This document shows positions 53,731-62,619 of a DNA stretch of 64,000 nucleotides, in pieces (positions within the stretch are counted from its first letter, which is position 1; each line of letters starts with the position of its first letter). The position numbers and the translations under genes were made by a program. The DNA comes from LMUY01 sp965199095 (lineage in GTDB: Bacteria; Pseudomonadota; Alphaproteobacteria; Acetobacterales; Acetobacteraceae), in the NCBI GenBank assembly GCA_965199095.1, contig CBDAQM010000002.1, positions 62,001 through 126,000 on the forward strand. Reading direction: 5' to 3'. The notes under the pieces were generated by a model, which was not told the origin of the DNA, did not search any database, and saw nothing but the letters and a program-made list of their open reading frames with translations.

Positions 53731-54948
53731 TCAGGCGACCCCGCAGATGTCGAGGATGGTCAGCATGTTGATGCGAACCATGTCCAGGTAGTCGGCGATG
53801 TCCACCCGCTCATCCGGCATGGTGTTGTAGCGGCCGCCCGGGCCGCACACGATGCCCTCCATGCCGGCCCGGTGCAGCAGATGGCTGGCATCCGTGCCGT
53901 AGAAGCCGGGCCCGGGGATGGCGCCGGTCGGCTGCGGCTCACCCCGGACCGCCTGGTAGGCGGCGTTGACCACCTGCACGATGCGGGCGTCGCGCGGCAC
54001 CTCGAAGGGCGGCATGGACGGGCGGAGCGCGTTGTCGCGCGGGATCAGCACCGCCTTCAGCCCGGGATGCCGCGCCTCCGCCTCGCGCAGCACGCGGCGC
54101 AGATCGTCCATCACGCCGTCCCGCGTCTGCCCCGGCGCATAGCGGGCGGAGCCTTTCAGCCGCGCGAAATCCGCCACCTGCGGCGCCCGCCACTCGTGCA
54201 GCTCCTGCCCCAGGGCGGCATGCAGCACGCCGACATGGCCGCGGTTGATGGAGCGGTGTTCGTCGCTCAGCGCGCCGGAGAAGGTCATGCCGTTGATGAT
54301 CGGCACCAGCTCGCAAGCGATCGACAAGGCATCCACCGCCTGCTCGCGCTTCGACAAATGGCGCGTGTCGCCCGTCAGTTCGATCGTAAAGGCGCCGCCG
54401 CCGGCGTGCATGGTCAGCGCCTGCAGGTCGGTGGGCTCGGCATTGACGAAGTAATCCGCCCGCACGCCCTGGTCGATGAACGCCACCGTGCCGACGCCAC
54501 CCTGCAACTCCCCGATGACGAAGGTCAGCACCACGTCGCCGCGCAGCTGCACCCCGGCGTCGACCAGGGTTTTGACGGCGCAGAAATACGCGGCGTCCCC
54601 GGCCTTCATGTTGGAGACGCCGATGCCGTAGATGAAGCTGTGGTCGATCTTTCCGGCCCAGGGATCGACGGTCCATCCCTCGGTCGCCGGGTTGGTGTCG
54701 ACATGGCCGTTGAACAGCAGGCTATGGCCGCCGCCCGCGCCTTTCAGCCGGCCGATGGCGTTGATGCGGCTACCCTCCACCGGCGCCTCGTCCGCCTGCA
54801 GTCCGATGGCGCGCATCTGCTGCACCATGAACCGGACCAGCTCCTTCTCGCCCTCGGTCTCCGTGTAGCTCTTGTGCTGCACCATGCGGGCCAGGAAGCC
54901 CAGGCAGGCGGCCTCGTCGATGCGGGTCAGAAGTGCGGCGCGGTCCAT
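53731..54948 (-). CDS. M20-family hydrolase with non-canonical metal-ligand motifs
   Basis: A 405-residue ArgE/DapE-like protein. GHVDTNPATEGW supplies the first His/Asp. The bridging-Asp position in the usual DMK motif reads GVSNMKAG (Asn), and the Glu-Glu position reads VIGELQGG (one Glu). A deviant subgroup with SNMKG appears to exist, so function may be retained with a different metal set or substrate. The Asp-to-Asn change is seen directly. It is followed closely by a canonical M20 gene and preceded (20 nt) by the dual ATPase of the ABC importer, suggesting hydrolysis of an imported amide. Confidence 0.85.
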   Translation of the reverse strand: MDRAALLTRIDEAACLGFLARMVQHKSYTETEGEKELVRFMVQQMRAIGLQADEAPVEGSRINAIGRLKGAGGGHSLLFNGHVDTNPATEGWTVDPWAGKIDHSFIYGIGVSNMKAGDAAYFCAVKTLVDAGVQLRGDVVLTFVIGELQGGVGTVAFIDQGVRADYFVNAEPTDLQALTMHAGGGAFTIELTGDTRHLSKREQAVDALSIACELVPIINGMTFSGALSDEHRSINRGHVGVLHAALGQELHEWRAPQVADFARLKGSARYAPGQTRDGVMDDLRRVLREAEARHPGLKAVLIPRDNALRPSMPPFEVPRDARIVQVVNAAYQAVRGEPQPTGAIPGPGFYGTDASHLLHRAGMEGIVCGPGGRYNTMPDERVDIADYLDMVRINMLTILDICGVA

Positions 54949-54968
54949 GCTCTGCTCCTAGATGGTCT

Positions 54969-56522
54969 TCAGGCTCCGGCCGGGGTGGGCACCGCGTCAA
55001 GCAGCGCCCGGGTGTAGGCGTGGGCGCCGAGGGCGGCGACGTCCGACAGCTCCACCATCTCGCCACGGTACATCACGGCGACGCGGTGGGCGATCTGGCG
55101 AACCAGGTTCAGGTCGTGCGTGATGAAGATGTAGCCGGTGCCGTGCCGGGTGCGGAGCTCCAGCAGCAGGCGGACGATCTGCGCCTGCACCGACACGTCC
55201 AGGGCAGAGGTGATCTCGTCGCAGATCACCAGGCGCGGCCGGGCGGCGAAGGCGCGCGCGATCGCCACGCGCTGCTTTTCGCCACCGGAGAGCTGGTGCG
55301 GGTAGCGGACGGCGAACTCGGGCGGCAACTGCATCTCGGCCAGCAGCGCCGCGATGGCGCCGGGGCCTGCGCCGCCATACAGCGCCAAGGGGCGCGACAG
55401 GATCTCGGAAACCCGATGGCGCGGGTTCAGCGACGCGTCGGGGTGCTGGAAGATTATCTGCACCGCCTGCCGGTAGCTGCGGCCCATATCGCGGATTCCC
55501 CGCAGCGTCCGGCCGCCTTGCGCCAGCGTCCCGGTGAACGGGGCGAGCCCAACCAGCGCGCGGGCGATGGTTGACTTGCCGGAGCCGGATTCGCCGACGA
55601 TGCCCAGGATTTCCCCTTCGCGCAGGGTGAAGCCGATACCCCGCACCCCCGCGCCGGTCTTGTCGTAGCGCACCGTCACTGCGGCGGCCTGCAACGCCGC
55701 CTTCCCGTGGGCTGGCTGGTCGGACACCAGGCGGATGTCGGGTCGCGGGACGCTCGCCACCAGCCGGCGGGTATACTCCTCCCGCGGGGCGGAGAACACG
55801 CGCCGCGCCGGGTCGTTCTCGACGATCGTGCCGCGATGGATCACCGCCACCTGGTCCGCCACGCGCGACACCAGGGCCAGGTCGTGCGAAATATACAGCG
55901 CGGCGACCCCCGTCTCCGCCTGCAAGGTGGCGAACAGCTCCAGGATTTGCCGCGCGGTGATCACGTCCAGCGCCGTGGTCGGCTCGTCCAGCAGCAGGCA
56001 TTCCGGCTCGGCCGCGAAGGCGGCGGCAATCACCACGCGCTGCTTCTCACCGCCGGACGCCTCGTGCGGGTAGCGCCGCATCATCGCCGCCGCGTCGCGC
56101 AGCCCGACGCGGCCCAGCATGGCCTCTGCCCGGTCCCGCGCCTCGGCGCCGTGCAGGCCCTTGTGGCGGCGCAGCACCTCCGTCACGTGGCCGCCCAAGC
56201 TCAGCGTCGGGTTCAGCGAGGCGCTGGGGTCCTGGAACACCATGCCGATCCGGGCGCCGCGCACCCGGCGCATCGCGGCGGCGGACAGGGTGCGGAGGTC
56301 CTGCCCCAGCAGGCGGATGGCACCCCCGCCCTCCCGTGCGCCGCGCGGCAGGTGGCGCATGATGGCGTACGCGAGGGAGGTCTTGCCCGATCCCGACTCG
56401 CCCACCAGCCCGAGCACGCCGCCGCGCGGCACGTCCAGCCGGATGTCGGCCAGGGCGCGCACCGCGGCGCCGCGCCCGGTATAGGCCAGGCTGTAGCCTT
56501 CGACGGACAGGACGGCGCTCAT
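54969..56522 (-). CDS. Peptide-type ABC importer dual ATPase (DppD-DppF fusion)
   Basis: A 517-residue protein with two complete ATPase domains. The first (about 1-260) has GESGSGKTSLAYAIM, ASGGEKQRVVIAAAF, LLLDEPTTALDV and YISHD. The second (about 275-515) has GESGSGKSTIARALV, LSGGEKQRVAIARAF, VICDEITSALDV and FITHD. It powers import with the two permeases encoded upstream. The C-terminal oligopeptide Cys motif is reduced. ATG 56522 overlaps the DppC stop (ATGA). The longer open frame to 57320 is only a permease shadow. Confidence 0.94.
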   Translation of the reverse strand: MSAVLSVEGYSLAYTGRGAAVRALADIRLDVPRGGVLGLVGESGSGKTSLAYAIMRHLPRGAREGGGAIRLLGQDLRTLSAAAMRRVRGARIGMVFQDPSASLNPTLSLGGHVTEVLRRHKGLHGAEARDRAEAMLGRVGLRDAAAMMRRYPHEASGGEKQRVVIAAAFAAEPECLLLDEPTTALDVITARQILELFATLQAETGVAALYISHDLALVSRVADQVAVIHRGTIVENDPARRVFSAPREEYTRRLVASVPRPDIRLVSDQPAHGKAALQAAAVTVRYDKTGAGVRGIGFTLREGEILGIVGESGSGKSTIARALVGLAPFTGTLAQGGRTLRGIRDMGRSYRQAVQIIFQHPDASLNPRHRVSEILSRPLALYGGAGPGAIAALLAEMQLPPEFAVRYPHQLSGGEKQRVAIARAFAARPRLVICDEITSALDVSVQAQIVRLLLELRTRHGTGYIFITHDLNLVRQIAHRVAVMYRGEMVELSDVAALGAHAYTRALLDAVPTPAGA

Positions 56523-57331
56523 CCCCGCGGGTTGAGCGCGTCGCGCAGGCCGTCGCCGAACAGGTTGAAGGCGATGGCCACCAGCGCGATGGCCAGGCCG
56601 GGCGAGACCATGATCCACGGGTTGCGGAACAGGTACGGCCGCGCCTCCGCCACCATCAGCCCCCATTCGGCGGAGGGCGGCTGCGCGCCCAAGCCCAGGA
56701 AGCTGAGCGTGGCCAGCGCCATGACGGCGAAGGCGACGCGGATGGTCGCCTCCACGATGATCGGGCCGACCACATTGGGCAGCATCTCCCGCAGCACGAT
56801 CGTGGCCCGGCCTTCGCCGCGGGCGATGGCGGCGGCGACGTAATCCTGCCGCCGCACGCCCAGCGCCACGGAGCGGGCGACCCGCGCCATGCCGGGCGCG
56901 AAGGCGATGCCGACCGCCAGTAGCGCGTTCACGCCGCTGGCGCCCAGCACGGTGACGATCAGCAGCGTGAACAGCAGGTGCGGCACCGCCATGACCGCGT
57001 CGACCAGCCGCATCAGCGCCTCGTCCGCCCAGCCCCCCAGGAACGCCGAGGCGGTGCCCAGCACCACGCCGAGGGCGGAGCCGAGGGCGGTGGCGGACAG
57101 CGCGAGCACGAGGGTGGTGCGGGCGCCGACCAGCACGCGGCTGAAGATGTCGCGGCCGAACTGGTCCGTGCCGAGCCAGTGCATCGCGCCAGGGTCGGCG
57201 AAACGGCTGCGGATGTTCATCGCCTCCGTGCTGTAGGGCGCCAGCGACGGCCCGGCGACCGCCACCAGCAGCGCCAGCAGGATGATGACGCCGCCCACTA
57301 AGCCCTGCGGCGTGCGCCACACGTCACGCAT
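56519..57331 (-). CDS. Peptide-type ABC permease (DppC-like)
   Basis: A 270-residue permease with MHWLGTDQFGRDIFSRVLVG (periplasmic DppC signature), the docking loop AAAIARGEGRATIVLREMLP and ATLSFLGLGAQPPSAEWGLM near the end. It overlaps DppB upstream by 8 nt and the dual ATPase downstream by 4. It forms the channel with DppB. Unlike the importer at 33-36 kb, it is not fused to an ATPase. Confidence 0.94.
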   Translation of the reverse strand: MRDVWRTPQGLVGGVIILLALLVAVAGPSLAPYSTEAMNIRSRFADPGAMHWLGTDQFGRDIFSRVLVGARTTLVLALSATALGSALGVVLGTASAFLGGWADEALMRLVDAVMAVPHLLFTLLIVTVLGASGVNALLAVGIAFAPGMARVARSVALGVRRQDYVAAAIARGEGRATIVLREMLPNVVGPIIVEATIRVAFAVMALATLSFLGLGAQPPSAEWGLMVAEARPYLFRNPWIMVSPGLAIALVAIAFNLFGDGLRDALNPRG

Positions 57332-58274
57332 AGCGGATGCGCTTGTCCAGCGCGGCGTAGGCCAGGTCGGCCAGCAGGTTCGCGATGGCGTAGGTGGCCG
57401 CCATGATCAACGCGCCCGCCTGGATCGACGGCAGGTCGCGTTGCTGGATCGCCACGATCAACGCGCGGCCGATGCCGGGAAAGGCGAAAATCTCCTCCAC
57501 CACGATGATGCCGCCCAGCAGGTAGCCGATATCGAGCGCCACCACGGTGATCGCCGGCAGCAGCGCGTTGCGCAGGGCGTGCCGCAGCAGCACGCGCGCC
57601 GGCGACAGCCCCTTCATCCGCGCGGCCCGCACATAGTCGGTGCCCAGCACGTCGATCAGTTCGGAGCGCAGCATGCGCGTGACATGGGCGACCAGGATGA
57701 CCGACACGGTCAGCACCGGCAGCACCAGATGCGCCAGCCCGTCCCACAGGTTTTCGGTCAGCGGGACATAGCCGGTCGCCGGAAGCAGGCCGAAGCTCGG
57801 GTTGCCCAGCGTGATCAGCACCAGGGTGGCGGTGACGAATTCCGGCAACGACACGCCGAGGTAGGACCCGAGGCCGACTGCCATATCCACCGCCCGGCCG
57901 CGCCGCAACGCCGCCGCAACGCCGGCCGGCACCGACACCGCCAGCATCACGGCCAGCGACAGAGCGGCCAGCAGAAGCGACCGGCCGAGGGCCGTGAACA
58001 TCACGTCGCCCACGGGCTGCCCGGTGTCGATGGACGTGCCGAAATCGCCCCGCAGCACGCCGCCGATCCAATGCAGGTATTGCTGCCAGACCGGCAGGTT
58101 CAGCCCGAGGCGGAGGCGCACGGCCACCAGTTGTGCCGGGGTCGCATCCTCGCCCAATAGCATCACGGCGGGGTCGGCGGGCAGCACCTGGGTGATGCCG
58201 AACACCAGGATGGACACCGCCAGCAGCGTGAACGCGATCGTGCCCAGCCGCCGGGCCAAGAACCGGAACGACAT
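57324..58274 (-). CDS. Peptide-type ABC permease (DppB-like)
   Basis: A 316-residue permease. The N-terminus has FGITQVLPADPAVMLLGEDA and WQQYLHWIGGVLRGDFGTSI. The docking loop is RAARMKGLSPARVLLRHALR and the late block GGIIVVEEIFAFPGIGRAL. It follows the binding-protein gene by 7 nt. Together the four ABC genes make a complete importer of the peptide/nickel family. Confidence 0.94.
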   Translation of the reverse strand: MSFRFLARRLGTIAFTLLAVSILVFGITQVLPADPAVMLLGEDATPAQLVAVRLRLGLNLPVWQQYLHWIGGVLRGDFGTSIDTGQPVGDVMFTALGRSLLLAALSLAVMLAVSVPAGVAAALRRGRAVDMAVGLGSYLGVSLPEFVTATLVLITLGNPSFGLLPATGYVPLTENLWDGLAHLVLPVLTVSVILVAHVTRMLRSELIDVLGTDYVRAARMKGLSPARVLLRHALRNALLPAITVVALDIGYLLGGIIVVEEIFAFPGIGRALIVAIQQRDLPSIQAGALIMAATYAIANLLADLAYAALDKRIRYA

Positions 58275-58281
58275 CGCGGTG

Positions 58282-59829
58282 CTATCCCCGGCGCGGCGCA
58301 GCCCCGGTCAAGGAGACGTCTTCCAGCCGGAACACCGTGCTGCGCGGATGTAGGGTAAAGCCCTCGACATAGTCGCGGGTGGCGGCCAGCAGGTCGAAGA
58401 AGGTGGGGATCAGGGTCGGGACCTGGTCATACATCAGTTGCTGTGCCTGGCCGTAGAGCTGACGGCGCTGCGCATCGTCGGCGGTTTGCCGGGCGGCGGC
58501 GACCAGCCGGTCGAACTCCGCGTTGTTCCATTTCGACTCGTTCCATGGCGAAGAGCTGGTATACAGCAGGGAGAAGATGGCATCCATCGTCGCCTGCATG
58601 TTGTACAGCCCGACATAGAACGGGCCTTTCAGCCAAACCTGGTCGAGGAAGGTGGCGTGCGCCATCGTCTGCACGGTGATGTTGAACCCGGCCGGCTTGG
58701 CCATCTCCCGCAGCGCGATGCCCAACGCGGTCCGCGTGCTCGGCTGGTCGGAGGCGACGAGCGTCACGCTCAGCCCGTTCGGATAGCCGGCAGCGGCCAG
58801 CAGGCTCTTGGCTTGGGCGATGTCATCCAGCTTGGGCGGCAGCTTGTCGTAGAAGCGGTACGCCGCGTTGGCCGGTACGTCGACGCCCACCGTGCCGAAG
58901 CCTTCCGCCACCAGGTCCAGCATTCCCGGGCGGTCGATGCTGAGCGACAGGGCCTTCCGCACCCGGGCGTCGTCGAACGGCTTCTGGTTGCAGCCCATGA
59001 TAACGTTGAGGAATTGACCGGACGGCGTGCGCAACGCCTTGATGCCGGTCGCCGATTGCAGCCGCTCAAAGCTCGTCGGTTCGACGAACAGCATGAGGTC
59101 GGTGTCGCCCGCGATCTGCGCGGAGGTGCGGGCCGTCGGGTCCGGGTAAACGAGCACCTCGACGCGGTCCAGCAGGGGGCGGTCCGGGCGGTAGTAGGCC
59201 GGGTTCCGCGCGACGGCTGTCATGCGTGACGGCTCGTACGAGACCAGCTTGAACGGTCCCGTGCCCACCGCCTCCCGATCAAGCCGGGCGGCGCCGGATG
59301 CCAGCACCGCGGCCGGCACGATCTTGGCGTTGGTGTAGGCGACCGCCACGGGAAGGTCGGCATACGGCCCCGTCAACTTGAAGCGGACGGTGTGGTCGTC
59401 CAGCGCCGTCACCGAATCGATCGGGCCGACATTGCTGCGGCCCGGCGAGCCCGTGGCCGGGTCGAGGATGGCCTGGAACGTCGCCACCACGTCGCGCGCG
59501 GTCAGGGCCGAGCCATCATGGAAGGTGACGTTGGGCCGCAACGTGAAGACCCATTCCGTCAGGGCGGCATCGGGGGTCCAGGACAGTGCCAGGTCTGGCA
59601 GCGCCGCCATGTCCGGCCCGAGCCGGGTCAAGCCGCTGTAGAGCAGTTCTCCCAGCAGGTATTCCGGGCCGACCCGGTGCAGCAGCGGATTGAGCTTGGC
59701 CGCCGCCTGGTCGACACTGACCCGGAGCGTGCCGCCGCGGCGGCCTTGCGCACGGGCAGGCCTGGACAGCCCGGCGGCGGCAACGGCCCCGCCCGCAAGC
59801 ACATCGCGCCGCGCAAATGTCCTGGCCAT
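58282..59829 (-). CDS. ABC importer substrate-binding protein, family 5
   Basis: A 515-residue periplasmic binding protein. The N-terminus ARTFARRDVLAGGAVAAAGL is a Tat-like signal (RR) ending near ARAQG. WVFTLRPNVTFHDGSALTAR and IDSVTALDDHTVRFKLTGPY are typical of family 5. GGAGG precedes ATG 59829 by about 6 nt; a GTG at 59844 is less likely. It is 64 nt downstream of larB on the same strand. Nickel or a Ni-chelate is an option because of the lar genes, but peptides or acyl-amino acids fit the M20 neighbours better. Confidence 0.92.
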   Translation of the reverse strand: MARTFARRDVLAGGAVAAAGLSRPARAQGRRGGTLRVSVDQAAAKLNPLLHRVGPEYLLGELLYSGLTRLGPDMAALPDLALSWTPDAALTEWVFTLRPNVTFHDGSALTARDVVATFQAILDPATGSPGRSNVGPIDSVTALDDHTVRFKLTGPYADLPVAVAYTNAKIVPAAVLASGAARLDREAVGTGPFKLVSYEPSRMTAVARNPAYYRPDRPLLDRVEVLVYPDPTARTSAQIAGDTDLMLFVEPTSFERLQSATGIKALRTPSGQFLNVIMGCNQKPFDDARVRKALSLSIDRPGMLDLVAEGFGTVGVDVPANAAYRFYDKLPPKLDDIAQAKSLLAAAGYPNGLSVTLVASDQPSTRTALGIALREMAKPAGFNITVQTMAHATFLDQVWLKGPFYVGLYNMQATMDAIFSLLYTSSSPWNESKWNNAEFDRLVAAARQTADDAQRRQLYGQAQQLMYDQVPTLIPTFFDLLAATRDYVEGFTLHPRSTVFRLEDVSLTGAAPRRG

Positions 59830-59893
59830 CTGGTCCTCCGCCACCCGACGCGATGCTGCGCGAGCAAGGTGGCGATGTCGAGAGGCGGTGGCC

Positions 59894-60565
59894 CTATGTC
59901 AGACGCCGTCGGGCCTCGTCGGCAAATCCAAGCACCCGCAATGCGGCACAGGCAGCGCCGTAGCCATTGTCGATGTTCACGGTGACGATGCCCGGCGCAC
60001 AACTCGCCAGGATGGCGTTCAGCGCCGCATGCCCGCCGGCCGCCACGCCGTACCCCACCGAGGTGGGCACCGCGATCACCACGCCTGCCACCAGGCCGCC
60101 GATCACGCTGGGCAGCGCCGCATCCATGCCCGCTGCGACGATCACCACGGGCATCGCCCGCAACTCCTCCACCCGGCGCAGCAAGCGCCACAGCCCGGCT
60201 ACTCCCACGTCGGCGATCAGCTCGGCCCGGCGTCCCTGGAACGCCAAGGTCCGCACCGCCTCCAGCGCCACCGGGACGTCCGACGTCCCGGCCGTCACGA
60301 CGGCGACCTGCGCCCCGCCCGTGCTCAGTTGCGGAGCCCCGAAGAACGCGGTTTGCGATACGGCATCGTAGTCCAACGCATCCTGCTGGGCCGCGGGCAA
60401 TGCCGCGAACCGCTCCGGCGCCAACCGCGTCAGCAGCATCGGCGCGCGCAGGCTCGCCAGAATGGCCGCGATCTGCGCGGGCGACTTTCCGGCGCAGAAC
60501 ATCGCCTCGCCGAACCCAAGGCGCGATACCCGCGCCTCGTCGAGTACGAACTCGGCCTCGTTCAC
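59894..60565 (-). CDS. larB: Nickel-pincer cofactor synthesis: pyridinium-3,5-biscarboxylate synthase LarB
   Basis: A 223-residue LarB. It carboxylates nicotinate adenine dinucleotide at C5 and hydrolyses it to pyridinium-3,5-biscarboxylic acid mononucleotide, the first step of the nickel-pincer cofactor. The C-terminal half resembles AIR carboxylase (PurE): VAVVTAGTSDVPVALEAVRT, then VIVAAGMDAALPSVIGGLVA and PTSVGYGVAAGGHAALNAIL. The N-terminal helical region has RLGFGEAMFCAGKSPAQI, also family-specific. The start overlaps the larE stop (ATGA). Confidence 0.93.
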   Translation of the reverse strand: MNEAEFVLDEARVSRLGFGEAMFCAGKSPAQIAAILASLRAPMLLTRLAPERFAALPAAQQDALDYDAVSQTAFFGAPQLSTGGAQVAVVTAGTSDVPVALEAVRTLAFQGRRAELIADVGVAGLWRLLRRVEELRAMPVVIVAAGMDAALPSVIGGLVAGVVIAVPTSVGYGVAAGGHAALNAILASCAPGIVTVNIDNGYGAACAALRVLGFADEARRRLT

Positions 60566-61359
60566 GCCGAGGCTCCAAGGAACGCGCTGCCGTTGCGGTA
60601 GGGCGCGAACTCAACCGATGTCGGCACGCCGGCACGCTGCGCGAGCGCCTGCAGTTCCGCCTGCAATGCGGTTTGCATGGGCCGGCTCCGCGCCAGCGCG
60701 GCTTCGTCCAACTCGATCACCAGCGCCTTCGCCCGCACCCGGCAGCGCACGGTTTGCGGCGACAGCCACGCCCCGACCAATGTCTCGGCCTGGTGCACCA
60801 TCGCCAGCACCGCCGCCTCGATGCGGATGCAGGTCTCCACACGGCTGGACAGGCACGGCGCCGCCGGAAGCTCCGACAAGGCGCCGAGTCCCAATTCCAG
60901 TGCCAACGCCCGCACGGTCCGCTTATCGATGTCAGCCTCCACGAACGGGTGGCGCACCGCGTGGTCGCGTGCCGCCAGCAGCCCCGGCCGGTATTCCCCA
61001 AGATCGTCGAGGTTGGTACCGGATACGATCTGGTGTGTCGTGCGCTTCGCCACCGCTCCGTACAGGTTGGTTTTGCAGAAGAAGCATCGATTGACCGGGT
61101 TGGCGCGATACGCCGGGTCCGCGAACTCGCCGGCGTCGAAGATGTCCAGGCGCCAGCCTTCTGCCGCCGCCAGCGCTTGGGTCCGCGCGGTCGCCTCCAT
61201 CGGGACCGCGGGAGAGGTGGCGTGATGCATCGTCACCGCACCCGGCAAGAAGCGATGCGCCGCGGTCGCCAAGGTGAGGCTGTCGATGCCGCCGCTCACC
61301 GCCACGGCGATGCGACCACTCGTCGCCAGCGCGGCGTGCAGCCGATCACACGGGCTCAT
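60562..61359 (-). CDS. larE: Nickel-pincer cofactor synthesis: sulfur transferase LarE
   Basis: A 265-residue PP-loop enzyme that converts the biscarboxylate to the bis-thiocarboxylate. The ATP site is VAVSGGIDSLTLA. The family blocks are NRCFFCKTNLYGAVAK, SGTNLDDLGEYRPGLLAARD and ELPAAPCLSSRVE. The Cys in PCLSSR is at the place of the sacrificial cysteine of lactobacillar LarE. The extra CFFC pair could help bind an Fe-S cluster, as in some LarE variants; this is inference. Start ATG 61359 overlaps the larC stop; its own stop overlaps larB. The trio is tightly coupled. Confidence 0.92.
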   Translation of the reverse strand: MSPCDRLHAALATSGRIAVAVSGGIDSLTLATAAHRFLPGAVTMHHATSPAVPMEATARTQALAAAEGWRLDIFDAGEFADPAYRANPVNRCFFCKTNLYGAVAKRTTHQIVSGTNLDDLGEYRPGLLAARDHAVRHPFVEADIDKRTVRALALELGLGALSELPAAPCLSSRVETCIRIEAAVLAMVHQAETLVGAWLSPQTVRCRVRAKALVIELDEAALARSRPMQTALQAELQALAQRAGVPTSVEFAPYRNGSAFLGASA

Positions 61360-62558
61360 CGATTTTCGGCTCCCTGGTCGTGGATCGCCGTCGCCGCCTG
61401 ACGCTCGGCCTGCTGCCTTACATGGATGCGGGCGGCGTGGCTGGCGATGTCGCGCAGGTGGTCGGACTCCGCCTTGCCGGTGAGCATACCGTCCGGCCGC
61501 TCCACCAGCTTTGTCGTAATGGGATGGCCGTCCACCTCGCTGCGGGCGAACCGCCGGGCCAGCGCCCGGCCCTGCACGAGATGGGTGCGCAGGCCGATCG
61601 TGGTGGTTTCCTGGAAACAAAGGCGCACGACATAGTCAAGCATGTCGGGCCGGGCGAGGACCTGCACGTGCACCGCTAGGCGGGATTTCTTGCCAAAGGC
61701 CGGCATTTGCACCACGTCGTGCACCCCCGCCGCCGCACGCACGCGGTCAAGCCCCAGCGCCAGGTCTTCCCCCGACTGGTCATCCACCTCGAAACTAACC
61801 ACCGCGAGTTCCCGATGCCCGACTGCCGCCGCCGCGTCCGTGTCGAACACCAATGCGCGCAGGCAGTTGCTGATCCCCGGCAGCCGCCTGGCGCCGAAGC
61901 CGTAGCCGGACTGGCGCAGCGTGCCGCACGTTGCGACTGCCGTGTGGCAGCCGAGGTAGCGCAGGATCGCAGCCCCGGTCGGCGTCACCCGTTCACCGCC
62001 GATCCCGTCATCGTGCAAGATGAAGCCTTCCAGCAGGAGCGCGGTGGCCGGGGCGGGGACCGGCATGAGCCCGTGGGCGGTGCGCACCGTGCCCCCGCCG
62101 ACCGGCATGGCGGCGACGGTCCACTGCGCCGGCCCGATCGCCGCGATCACAGAAGCTGCCGCCACGATGTCGGCGATGGAATCGACTGCCCCCACCTCAT
62201 GGAACGCGACCGCGCCGGGCGGCACGCCGTGCACGCGCCCCTCGGCAGCCGCCAACTCCGCGAAGATGCCGATGGCATGGTCCCGCACGGCAGGTGCGAG
62301 GCCGGAGTCCACCAGCGCAAGACGGATATCGCTCCAGTGGCGGTGGTGGTGGCCATGCTCCGCCGCGGTTTCGTCGACCACGAAGCGCGACCCGGTCAGG
62401 ACCCCGTCATCATGGGCCACAACCCGGCATGGTGTCCCGGCCAGCATTTGGGCAGCAGCGATCGCCGCGTCCCGATGTTCCGGGAAGGCGTCGAGCAGGC
62501 AGGCGACGAACATGTCACCTGCCGCGCCGCCCAAAGGATGAAGATGGATATGCCGCAT
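61356..62558 (-). CDS. larC: Nickel-pincer cofactor synthesis: nickel insertase LarC
   Basis: A 400-residue LarC that inserts nickel into the pincer ligand using CTP. The N-terminus HLHPLGGAAGDMFVACLLDA corresponds to the GxxGDM start of LarC. EHGHHHRHWSDIR is the His-rich presumed nickel-binding stretch, and AFHEVGAVDSIADIVAAA follows. The C-terminal LarC2 part has ETTTIGLRTHLVQGRALARR. It is one continuous frame, whereas in Lactobacillus plantarum larC is made by frameshifting of two ORFs. ATG 62558 is used; the frame to 62744 overlaps the aldo/keto reductase. Confidence 0.92.
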   Translation of the reverse strand: MRHIHLHPLGGAAGDMFVACLLDAFPEHRDAAIAAAQMLAGTPCRVVAHDDGVLTGSRFVVDETAAEHGHHHRHWSDIRLALVDSGLAPAVRDHAIGIFAELAAAEGRVHGVPPGAVAFHEVGAVDSIADIVAAASVIAAIGPAQWTVAAMPVGGGTVRTAHGLMPVPAPATALLLEGFILHDDGIGGERVTPTGAAILRYLGCHTAVATCGTLRQSGYGFGARRLPGISNCLRALVFDTDAAAAVGHRELAVVSFEVDDQSGEDLALGLDRVRAAAGVHDVVQMPAFGKKSRLAVHVQVLARPDMLDYVVRLCFQETTTIGLRTHLVQGRALARRFARSEVDGHPITTKLVERPDGMLTGKAESDHLRDIASHAARIHVRQQAERQAATAIHDQGAENR

Positions 62559-62619
62559 GACGCCTCGTTGGCAGGAGTTCGGTGCTGTAACGCCCAACGC
62601 CGCCCTTCGGTGTGAGCCC

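Noticed and set aside
59894..60565. PurE (AIR carboxylase) call for the larB gene
   Set aside because: The C-terminal half is PurE-like, but the extra N-terminal domain and coupling with larE/larC identify LarB.
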